Source of the DNA: an uncultured Lachnospiraceae bacterium
GTDB taxonomy: Bacteria > Bacillota > Clostridia > Lachnospirales > Lachnospiraceae
DNA: 64,000 bases
Direction of reading: 5' to 3'
Assembly: GCA_949840805.1 (NCBI GenBank)
Contig: CATKXR010000011.1
Coordinates: 26,371 to 90,370, forward strand
Shown here: positions 20,489 through 28,841 of the stretch, in pieces
Layout: the number at the start of each line of letters is the position of its first letter
Position numbering within the stretch: position 1 is the first letter of the stretch
Position numbers and translations under genes: made by a program
Notes under the pieces: model-generated
The model's input: only the letters and a program-made list of their open reading frames with translations
What the model was told of the DNA's origin: nothing
Database searches by the model: none

Positions 20489-22014
20489 AAATAAGTCTCC
20501 CTCAGATAATTTCTGTCTATTTTTCCGTTTGTATTAAGCGGAAACACATCTAATATCACTATTTTTTTCGGAACCATATAAGAGGGAATCCATTCGGCAA
20601 GTTTTTTACGGATTAATATGGAGATCCTGGGAACAGATAAGCCAAGATCTTTGGACAGGACAATAAATGCAGCTATATAAACGATTCTTCCATCTCGATA
20701 AACAGGCAGAACCACATTATTATTAACAAAATCAATTTTATTAATATTTTCAGAAATATCATCCAGTTCTATCCGGTAGCCGTTCAGCTTTATTTGAAAA
20801 TCCGTGCGGCCACAATAATAGAGGAGATTCCCAATCCTATAAACCAAATCGCCTGTCCGATAGGCATTGTTTCCCTCAAAATCAAAAAAATTCTTTTTTG
20901 TTGCCTCGGGATTCATAAAATATCCCTTGCTTATGCTTTTGCTTGAAATAAGAAGCTCTCCCTTTTCTTTTTCTTCCGATATTTTCTGCCCCTTGCTTTC
21001 TAACCAGAAAATCCCATCATCAAGAACCGTTCCTATCGGAAGTTCATTTTCTTTATCCTGCATCATTTCCTGGTTAATTGTACAGCAGGAAAGCAGGACT
21101 GTCCCCTCTGTCGGCCCATAACCATTAATGATTTCCACACCTTCAAATCTGCTCCACAGGGTATTGACAAGTTTTTTAGTAAGAACTTCACCTGCAAGGA
21201 TAATTTTTTCAAGATGCGGAAGCATCTGGTTATTAAAAGAATCATATGCGGAACACATTTCAATAAAAGCCGGAGTTGATACCCAGACCGCAATTTCGCT
21301 ATCCCGCAAAGCCGAGAAAAGCTCCCCAAAATCACAGATCATCTGCTTATCAATATTAAATAATGTAATTCCTTTGGCCAAAAATATATATAATTGAATT
21401 ACGGACACATCAAAAGAATAAGAAACCTGATTTAAGGCCACCATTCCCTTCTTCAGTTCCGTATATTTTGAAAACCAATCGACAAAATTAATGATATTCT
21501 TTTTGTTGATCTGAACTCCTTTCGGCTCCCCTGTACTTCCCGTAGTAAAAAGTATATAACAGTTATCTCCCCCCCCTATCCACAAATTCTCAGGGATTTC
21601 CTGGCGGCAATCATTTTTCAACAATCCGGAAAATGCTTCTGTATCCACAATATGAATATCTCTTTCACACATTACTTCTGGTATCTCAATATGTGAAAAA
21701 TTAAATAGTATTTCCGCTTCCGTTATCGATGCAATCTTTTGCAGGCGCCCAACTGGAAATGTTATATCAACTGGCACGTAAGCCCGCCCGGTTTTTAACG
21801 CGGCAACTATAACAATCAAAATTTCAATATCTTTGTTTCCATATATAAGAACCGGATTTTTCGTCTTACTGTTTTGGGTTATCCAATAAGCTGCTTTTTC
21901 CGATTCATTCCATAATTCGCGATATGTAATCTTTTTGCCACGATAGATCATTGCTAAATGATTGCTGTCTTTTCTAGCTTTTAACTCCTCCAAAAGCCAC
22001 ATGTTATCGATCAC
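20485..22014 (-). CDS. dltA: D-alanine--carrier protein ligase-like adenylating enzyme (DltA-like); contains in-frame poly-G(8)
   Basis: CYILFTTGSTGEPKGVQI, NGYGPTEGTVLLS, YRTGDLVYRIGNLLYYCGRTDFQIKLNGYRIELDDI. Confidence 0.85.
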   Translation of the reverse strand: MIDNMWLLEELKARKDSNHLAMIYRGKKITYRELWNESEKAAYWITQNSKTKNPVLIYGNKDIEILIVIVAALKTGRAYVPVDITFPVGRLQKIASITEAEILFNFSHIEIPEVMCERDIHIVDTEAFSGLLKNDCRQEIPENLWIGGGDNCYILFTTGSTGEPKGVQINKKNIINFVDWFSKYTELKKGMVALNQVSYSFDVSVIQLYIFLAKGITLFNIDKQMICDFGELFSALRDSEIAVWVSTPAFIEMCSAYDSFNNQMLPHLEKIILAGEVLTKKLVNTLWSRFEGVEIINGYGPTEGTVLLSCCTINQEMMQDKENELPIGTVLDDGIFWLESKGQKISEEKEKGELLISSKSISKGYFMNPEATKKNFFDFEGNNAYRTGDLVYRIGNLLYYCGRTDFQIKLNGYRIELDDISENINKIDFVNNNVVLPVYRDGRIVYIAAFIVLSKDLGLSVPRISILIRKKLAEWIPSYMVPKKIVILDVFPLNTNGKIDRNYLRETYL

Positions 22015-22072
22015 TCCCTGTTTTTTACTAAACCTTTAAATTATTTCACCAGCATCAGAAATTTCTCTTCTT

Positions 22073-23149
22073 TTACCTCTTCCCTTCCATAATCTCCACA
22101 ATCTTTTCTGCCGCATGCCCGTCCCCAAAGGGCTGATAATCCGGACATACCTCCTGCTCCCTGGAAAGTTTCTCCAAGATTTCATGAGCATCGGCTTTTG
22201 AAAGCTGATTCCGGTTCCCTACCATTGTCTGAGGCCAGCCTGCCCAGCCGAAAACAGTCACGCACTGCTTTTTTCCATAAAAAGCCTCGCACTGCAGGCC
22301 GCCGGAATCCGTGACCACTTTTTTGCATTTTTTCAGTAAATAAAGAGATTCTTTATATCCTACCGGCTGAATCAAAAGTAAATTCTGAAAATGATTTTCC
22401 CTGCACAAACGTTCAGCCCGTTCCCTGTTTCTGGGATGTACCGGATATACAGCCGGCGCTTCAAGCTGGTTCATGGCTTTCAATATTTCCTTTAGCGGAA
22501 CATCATCATAAGTATTTTCCTGCCGATGGCATGTCAGATAGTAATACTGTTCAGGCAGCTTGATTTTCTGTCCTGTAAAATCATAGATCTCCACATCTTC
22601 CATTTCTTCTATCTGCTTCATGCAGTGGAGATAGGAGTCATACATGATATTGCCGACCACGTAAGAACCCGTCCCCAGATTTTCCTTTTGAAGATTTTCC
22701 ATCTCCAACTGCGTCGGCGCAAACAAAATCTGAGAGATATGATCCGTCACAATGCGGTTCACTTCTTCCGGATTTGACAAAGTTCCCAGGCGGATCCCTG
22801 CCTCCACATGTGCAATCGGAATTCTGATCTTTACAGCCGCCAGTGCCCCGGCCAAGGTAGAATTGGTATCTCCATAAACCAGGACCCAATCCGGTTTCTC
22901 CTTCATCAAAATTGACTCAATCTCCGCCATCATAGCTCCCGTCATCCGGCCATGGCTTCCTCCGGAAATGCCAAGATTATAATCTGGCTTTGGAATATCC
23001 AGTTCTTTAAAAAACACATCCGACATGTTCTCGTCAAAATGCTGGCCTGTATGCACAAGTATCTCCTGATGCCTTCCCTTCACTGCCCGGGAAAAAGCCG
23101 CAGCCTTAATAAACTGCGGCCTTGCCCCAACGATTGTTACAATCTTCAT
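22073..23149 (-). CDS. wecB: UDP-N-acetylglucosamine 2-epimerase (non-hydrolysing)
   Basis: MKIVTIVGARPQFIKAAAFSR, VYGDTNSTLAGALAA, HVEAGIR, VTDSGGLQCEA. Confidence 0.92.
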   Translation of the reverse strand: MKIVTIVGARPQFIKAAAFSRAVKGRHQEILVHTGQHFDENMSDVFFKELDIPKPDYNLGISGGSHGRMTGAMMAEIESILMKEKPDWVLVYGDTNSTLAGALAAVKIRIPIAHVEAGIRLGTLSNPEEVNRIVTDHISQILFAPTQLEMENLQKENLGTGSYVVGNIMYDSYLHCMKQIEEMEDVEIYDFTGQKIKLPEQYYYLTCHRQENTYDDVPLKEILKAMNQLEAPAVYPVHPRNRERAERLCRENHFQNLLLIQPVGYKESLYLLKKCKKVVTDSGGLQCEAFYGKKQCVTVFGWAGWPQTMVGNRNQLSKADAHEILEKLSREQEVCPDYQPFGDGHAAEKIVEIMEGKR

Positions 23150-23228
23150 TTCAAACCATTCCTTTCATTCACGGAATCTGCCAGACCGAATCGACCGCTT
23201 ACGCTTCTGGAAACCCGAAAACAGGATT

Positions 23229-24551
23229 TTACAAAACTTCAATATTTTCCCTGGGCCATATATTTTTCATGACATTTTTCGTATCAAAAACCGCTTTGGC
23301 GTTCTCCTGGATCATGTTGTAATCCACATTTGTATGCGCTGTTGTGATCACCACCAAATCATAAGCCGCCACCGCTTCCGCAGTTATTTCCTTAAGTCCC
23401 TCCACAGTTTTTCCATTATTCTTATATTGCATTATCCAGGGATCGTAGTAATCAATCAGGGCCTGTTCCTTTTCCAGTTCCTCGATCACACGGATCGCCG
23501 GGCTTTCCCGATAATCGTCAATATCCTGCTTATATGCAACACCAAGAACCAGAATGCGGGCGTTTTTCAATGCCTTTTCTTGCTGGTTTAAAATCTTCCC
23601 TGCCCTCTCGACACAGTATTCCGGCATTTTATCATGAATCATCATAGAGCTTTCAATCATTGAGGTATGAAACCCATACTCTCTTGCCTTCCAGGAAAGA
23701 TAATAGGGATCTAAAGGGATACAGTGTCCCCCAAGGCCAGGCCCTGGATAGAACGCCTGAAACCCATATGGTTTCGTTTTTGCCGCGTCAATTACCTCCC
23801 ACACACTGATTCCCATCCGGTCGCACAGCATAGCCAGTTCATTGACCAGGCCAATATTGATATTGCGGTATGTATTTTCCAGAATCTTCTCCATTTCCGC
23901 CACAGCCGGGGAGGAAACCTCATACACATCCCCGTCTAAAACAGCCCGATACATAGCTGCTATTACTTCTGTTGCGTCCTGTCCGATTGCCCCTACCACC
24001 TTCGGCGTATTCTTCGTTTTATAAATCCGATTACCCGGATCTACCCGTTCCGGTGAAAAACCCAAATAAAAATCGGTTCCGCATTTTAGGCTGGAACCTT
24101 CTTCAAGAATCGGCTTTACCAGCTCCTCCGTGGTACCTGGATATGTAGTTGACTCCAAAACAACAATGCTTTCCTTTTTTAAATATTTTGCAATCTGCTT
24201 CGATGATTCACGGACATAGCTGATATCTGGCTGCTGATGCCTGTCTAATGGGGTGGGAACACAAATAGCCACAAAATCTACATCTTTTATAAAAGAAAAA
24301 TCGGCAGTCGCAGAAAGAGTTCCTGCTTCCACCAATTGTTTTAAATCCTGGTCTACCACATCACCTATATAATTATGCCCTTCATTTACCAACCGCACCT
24401 TCTCCGCCTGAATATCAAAACCAATTGTTTTAAATCCCGCCTTGGCTTTTTCCACTGCAAGAGGAAGCCCCACATACCCCATTCCCACTACTCCTACTGT
24501 CATCTGCTTTGACCCTATTTTCTCTAAAAGCTTCTGCTTCATATCTGACAT
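23229..24551 (-). CDS. wecC: Nucleotide sugar dehydrogenase (UDP-ManNAc/UDP-GlcNAc dehydrogenase type)
   Basis: VGVVGMGYVGLPLAVEKAKAGF, ESTTYPGTTEE, GLGGHCIPLDPYYLSWKA. Confidence 0.85.
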   Translation of the reverse strand: MSDMKQKLLEKIGSKQMTVGVVGMGYVGLPLAVEKAKAGFKTIGFDIQAEKVRLVNEGHNYIGDVVDQDLKQLVEAGTLSATADFSFIKDVDFVAICVPTPLDRHQQPDISYVRESSKQIAKYLKKESIVVLESTTYPGTTEELVKPILEEGSSLKCGTDFYLGFSPERVDPGNRIYKTKNTPKVVGAIGQDATEVIAAMYRAVLDGDVYEVSSPAVAEMEKILENTYRNINIGLVNELAMLCDRMGISVWEVIDAAKTKPYGFQAFYPGPGLGGHCIPLDPYYLSWKAREYGFHTSMIESSMMIHDKMPEYCVERAGKILNQQEKALKNARILVLGVAYKQDIDDYRESPAIRVIEELEKEQALIDYYDPWIMQYKNNGKTVEGLKEITAEAVAAYDLVVITTAHTNVDYNMIQENAKAVFDTKNVMKNIWPRENIEVL

Positions 24552-24589
24552 ACGTTTTACCTCATATTATTTGTTCTCATCCTTAAATA

Positions 24590-24677
24590 TACCCGTGAGC
24601 CAAATGATCTGCCAATATGGTTCCCATATTCCCGTAAATATACCGGATCATTTGGCAAATAAGTATGCTCGCGAGTA
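24590..24677. repeat. 88-bp dispersed hairpin (MITE/REP-like) element, copy 1
   Basis: TACCCGTGAGCCAAATGATCTGCC...GGATCATTTGGCAAATAAGTATGCTCGCGAGTA; same length and ~12 mismatches by eye versus 37535-37622; imperfect inverted termini. Confidence 0.8.
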
Positions 24678-25946
24678 CAACTCCTCAAACTGAGCTGCCA
24701 GCCTATCATAAGTGAAGTTTTCCAGTACTGCTTTATGTCCATTCTGACCCATTGCCGCTCTTTCTTCATTCGTCATATCTCTTAATAATTCAATGGCCTT
24801 TGTTAAACCTGAGACATCCTCAGGCGCAATGGTAATCCCACAATGATATTTCTCCACATAATTATTTGGAAAAGCAGCCGAAAACAAAATCGGTTTTGCT
24901 CCCATCATCGCATCAAACAGCTTATTCATACAAATCCCGTATTTTTGCAGGATGCAAGGCTGTATTCCTATATAAATTGCATCAATCTGACGAATCAGAT
25001 TTGGTATGGAGCGTTTTGAAATATAGGGATAAAAGAAAAACCGTTTTCTTGCAGCACTCTCTTCCCCTGCCATTTTCTGCAAAGCAGCCTTATAGGTTCC
25101 ATCCCCCACAAACAGGGCTACAACCCGTTCATCCGGAAGTTTCCGGACGGCCCGGATCAAATTGTCCAGATTGTAGCTGGGTGTATGGCTTCCAAAAAAA
25201 CATAAAATAAATTTTTCGTTTTCTTTCCATCTTGACAATCTTTCTGCCAGAGGCCCTGGAAGCGGTTCTGGGTTCTCCCAATCGGCTGTAACCACCCCGT
25301 TGGCAATGGTATGGAACTTTTCCGGAGCCATCCCATGTATCATAAAGTGCCTTTTCGCATAAGGCAATAAAGAAACCACCATGTCAGAATTCCTGCAAAA
25401 AGAATCCTCCGCTGCCTGCATTATTTTTATAAATGGATGTTTTTTTGACATTCCTCCCAAAACGACAGGAGACAATGGCCACATATCGTGGACTTCATGG
25501 AGCAGGATTACCTCCCCCCGGCCGTTTTTACTCATCTTGCCATTCTTCTGCAGCTCTGCTTCCCTGTATTTCTTTATTCTCTGCCCTGCATACGTGTCCA
25601 GCGGATATGTAGAAGATGTGATAATCACATCCGGCTTCCACCTTTTTGCAATCCATCTTGCCCGAATCCATATCTTCCCAACAAATTGAAACATAGTAAC
25701 CGCTCTTTTTATACCATTTCCTTTATACCGAAGAGTCTTTATCCAATGATAATGAATCCCATCCATTATGTCTTCCTGCCAGTCTTTTGTCACTCCTGGA
25801 TTTTTTTGCCGTAAATGGGAGTAATCCGCAGCAATAATATCTACCCGATGCCCATGGCGGATCCACTCTTTCGCCATATAATAAGGCCTAAATTCCATTC
25901 CCATCTCTATAGATCCCGCATAATGGTTAATCAATAATATATTCAT
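24648..25946 (-). CDS. Glycosyltransferase family 4 (WbuB-like); last codons lie in the 88-bp repeat
   Basis: MNILLINHYAGSIEMGMEFRPYYMAKEW, GDGTYKAALQKMAGEE, MNKLFDAMMGAKPILFS. Confidence 0.85.
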   Translation of the reverse strand: MNILLINHYAGSIEMGMEFRPYYMAKEWIRHGHRVDIIAADYSHLRQKNPGVTKDWQEDIMDGIHYHWIKTLRYKGNGIKRAVTMFQFVGKIWIRARWIAKRWKPDVIITSSTYPLDTYAGQRIKKYREAELQKNGKMSKNGRGEVILLHEVHDMWPLSPVVLGGMSKKHPFIKIMQAAEDSFCRNSDMVVSLLPYAKRHFMIHGMAPEKFHTIANGVVTADWENPEPLPGPLAERLSRWKENEKFILCFFGSHTPSYNLDNLIRAVRKLPDERVVALFVGDGTYKAALQKMAGEESAARKRFFFYPYISKRSIPNLIRQIDAIYIGIQPCILQKYGICMNKLFDAMMGAKPILFSAAFPNNYVEKYHCGITIAPEDVSGLTKAIELLRDMTNEERAAMGQNGHKAVLENFTYDRLAAQFEELYSRAYLFAK

Positions 25947-26830
25947 TCAACGCCATACCTTTTCAAATTTTTTTGCCAGTGCGTGATAAGTAAATTGTTC
26001 ACATACGGCCTTTTTCCCCCGTTCACCAAGCTCTGTGCGATGTTTCGAATCCATGCATGACAGCTTTTCAATACATTTTACAATCTTCGGTATCTCGCCG
26101 GCTTTTGTTACATAACCGTAGCGATATTTTTCAATCGGCGTCATTTTGATCGTCATACTCAAAACAACGGGTTTTCCGAACATCACGGCATCAAACATCT
26201 TATTCATATTAATGCCGTACTGATACAATACCGAATCTTTAACACCAATAAAGATACAATCAAAATAAGACAGCAAATCCGGAATTTGTACCTTTGCCAC
26301 TGGTTCCAGGAACCGTACATTCTTTAATTTTTCACTTTTCGCCATATGGATTAAATTGCGTTTTTCCATCCCATCCCCCACTAATACAAACACAATCTGT
26401 GGGTTGTCTTTCACCTTCTCGGCGCAGGACAGTAATATATCCAGGCCATTCGACAATGCATGCCCTCCGAAATAACCTGCTATAAATCTTTGCTGATCTT
26501 TTAATTTTTCCAAAACCTCCTGATGGGCTTTTGGTATCTTTTTATCCGAATCCCATTCTTCTGCAGCAATTCCATTGGGTATATATACAAATTTCTCCCG
26601 CTACATACCATGAGCCATCATATGTCGTTTCGCATAGGGCATCATGGAAACCACTTTGTCTGAATTTTTATAGGCGCTGTCTTCTGACAGTTGCAGAATT
26701 TTGATAAAAGGATGCTTTGGAGACATATTTCCAATTGTTGTTAATGTCTCTGGCCATATATCATGCACTTCATGTAACAATTGAACAGACGAATATTATT
26801 CACCGCCTTTTTCTTCATAAAAAATACTTT
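25947..26830 (-). pseudogene. Degenerate paralogue of the adjacent GT4 glycosyltransferase (N-terminus missing, in-frame stops)
   Basis: Manual translation: ...GGE*YSSVQLLHEVHDIWPETLTTIGNMSPKHPFIKILQLSEDSAYKNSDKVVSMMPYAKRHMMAHGM*REKFVYIPNGIAAEEW... continuing into ORF 25947..26513; parallels 24648..25946. Confidence 0.85.
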
Positions 26831-26833
26831 TTA

Positions 26834-27559
26834 TCATTCAATGTGTAAAACCCTGACAACCGTCAGAAACATCAGATACAAATCTGACAAAATGCCAAAA
26901 TTGCGAATACCGTCCAGATTATATTTCATTTTTTTTGGCAGTATCCGTTTTACATAAATCCAATCCGGAGAAACATTGCCTGTCATTCCCTCTTCCATCA
27001 TCCGGCTCTCATCTTTAAATTCAATACTTGCTCTTGAAGTCACGCCTGCCGGCATCAGCAAGGTAGCATACATCTCTTTTGTATATTGTTTTACATACTT
27101 TACTACTTCCGGCCTGGTTCCGACAAAACTCATCTCGCCTTTCCAAATATTAAAGAGCTGCGGCAATTCATCCAGACGGTACTTTCGCAGCCATTTTCCA
27201 GCTTGCGTAATCCGCGGATCCCCGCCGATTGTCACCAGGCCTCCCATCTCATCTGCATTCTGGATCATCGTGCGGAATTTATAAATCCTAAAAATCTTTC
27301 CATATTGAGTCACTCGTTCTTGCTGATAAAAAACAGGCCCTTTTGAATCAAGCTTTACCCATATTGCAACAGCCGCAAAAATGGGAATCAACCACACCAT
27401 CAGCACAGTAGATATCCAAAAATCAAAAATCCGCTTTAACAAAAGCTGAAAAAGATGTCTTCTCAAATTTTGGTAATAAGGAAAAACCTCCTTCGTCCGC
27501 ATAAAATCAGGAAGCTCTTCCCATCTGCATAATACACCCTGTTCTCTCATCCCTGCCAC
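26834..27559 (-). CDS. Undecaprenyl-phosphate sugar phosphotransferase (bacterial sugar transferase)
   Basis: KRIFDFWISTVLMVWLIPIFAAVAIWVKLDSKGPVFYQQERVTQYGKIFRIYKFRTM, YRLDELPQLFNIWKGEMSFVGTRPE. Confidence 0.92.
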   Translation of the reverse strand: MAGMREQGVLCRWEELPDFMRTKEVFPYYQNLRRHLFQLLLKRIFDFWISTVLMVWLIPIFAAVAIWVKLDSKGPVFYQQERVTQYGKIFRIYKFRTMIQNADEMGGLVTIGGDPRITQAGKWLRKYRLDELPQLFNIWKGEMSFVGTRPEVVKYVKQYTKEMYATLLMPAGVTSRASIEFKDESRMMEEGMTGNVSPDWIYVKRILPKKMKYNLDGIRNFGILSDLYLMFLTVVRVLHIE

Positions 27560-28774
27560 TTAAACTGCCTCCATCATGGGCAGCTCAATAAACTTTTTTA
27601 AAGTTGCTGCCACATATTCTGCCTGTTCATCTGTCAGGCAGGTGTGTAGTGGCAATGTAATTTCATTTTCATATTGATGGTAAGCATTCGGATAATTTTT
27701 TATATCAAACCCCATGTTTTTATAAGCCGTATGCATTGGCAGCGGCTTATAATGGACATTTGTTGTGATTCCCATTTCTGCCAACCGGTTAATCAGATGG
27801 TTGCGCTCCCTGCATTGATATCCTTCCACCCTTACCAGATACAAATGCCCGCTGGAACAATACACTTCCGTAAAATGCTTCAGATAATGGATTGCCTCCG
27901 TTTGAAAAGCATTATCATAAATTTGTATGATCTGTTTCCTGCGTTCCAGCAGCTTTGGATAACGTTCCAACTGTGCCAGCCCCATTGCTGCTGCCATATC
28001 TGTCATATTACATTTATAGCTGGGTGCCAGGATATCGTATTCCCATGCGCCTTTTTGCGATTTTGCAAGTGCATCTTTTGACTGACCATGAAGGGAAAGA
28101 AGCATATATTGGGAATAAATCCATTGATCCTCCACACTGGAAACCGGATTCCATACCACGGCTCCACCTTCTGCTGTGGTCAGATTTTTTACCGCATGAA
28201 AGGAAAAACTAGTAAAATCCGCAACTTCCCCGCACATCTTCCCATTCCTGGAAGCGCCGAGTCCATGGGCGGCATCAGCCAAAATGATGATTCTCCCAAA
28301 AGCGCTCTGAATTTTATTCTCTCCATGAAACAGGTGCTTTTTCATCTTTACAATTTCAAAAATCCGGTCATAATCACACATAACGCCAGCAATATCTACA
28401 GGAATAATTACCTTCGTCCGTTCTGTAATAGCCTTCTCCAATTGCCGGTAATCCATTTCATAAGAATCAGGAGCAGTATCTACCAGAACAAGCTTTGCCC
28501 CCACATGGCACACAACACTTGCGCTGGCTGTATAGGTATATGCTGAAGTAATCACCTCATCCCCTTCTCCCACTCCCAAAAGCCGCAGTGTCAATTCCAT
28601 ACAAGCGGTTGCAGAATTTAAACATACAGCCTTCGGCCTATGTACAAACAGGGCAAGCTGTTTTTCAAATTCTTTCGTCCGTGGCCCTGTAGTGATCCAT
28701 CCAGATTGCATTGCTGCCACTACTTCCTGAATCTCCCTTTCCGTAATATCAGGAGGAGAAAATGGTATTTTCAT
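27560..28774 (-). CDS. DegT/DnrJ/EryC1/StrS aminotransferase
   Basis: MKIPFSPPDITEREIQEVVAAMQSGWITTGPRTKEFE, CLNSATACMELTLRLLG; start trimmed from ORF 28924. Confidence 0.9.
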   Translation of the reverse strand: MKIPFSPPDITEREIQEVVAAMQSGWITTGPRTKEFEKQLALFVHRPKAVCLNSATACMELTLRLLGVGEGDEVITSAYTYTASASVVCHVGAKLVLVDTAPDSYEMDYRQLEKAITERTKVIIPVDIAGVMCDYDRIFEIVKMKKHLFHGENKIQSAFGRIIILADAAHGLGASRNGKMCGEVADFTSFSFHAVKNLTTAEGGAVVWNPVSSVEDQWIYSQYMLLSLHGQSKDALAKSQKGAWEYDILAPSYKCNMTDMAAAMGLAQLERYPKLLERRKQIIQIYDNAFQTEAIHYLKHFTEVYCSSGHLYLVRVEGYQCRERNHLINRLAEMGITTNVHYKPLPMHTAYKNMGFDIKNYPNAYHQYENEITLPLHTCLTDEQAEYVAATLKKFIELPMMEAV

Positions 28775-28841
28775 AAAATTCTCCATTCTGCCCTTGATAC
28801 GAAAGCCGTTCTGAATGGCTCGTAAAGGCTCATAAAATATG

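Noticed and set aside
25513-25518. C6 runs (also near 31005, 51680, 53719)
   Set aside because: Six-base runs are within background expectation and much less slippage-prone than the 8-10 base tracts.
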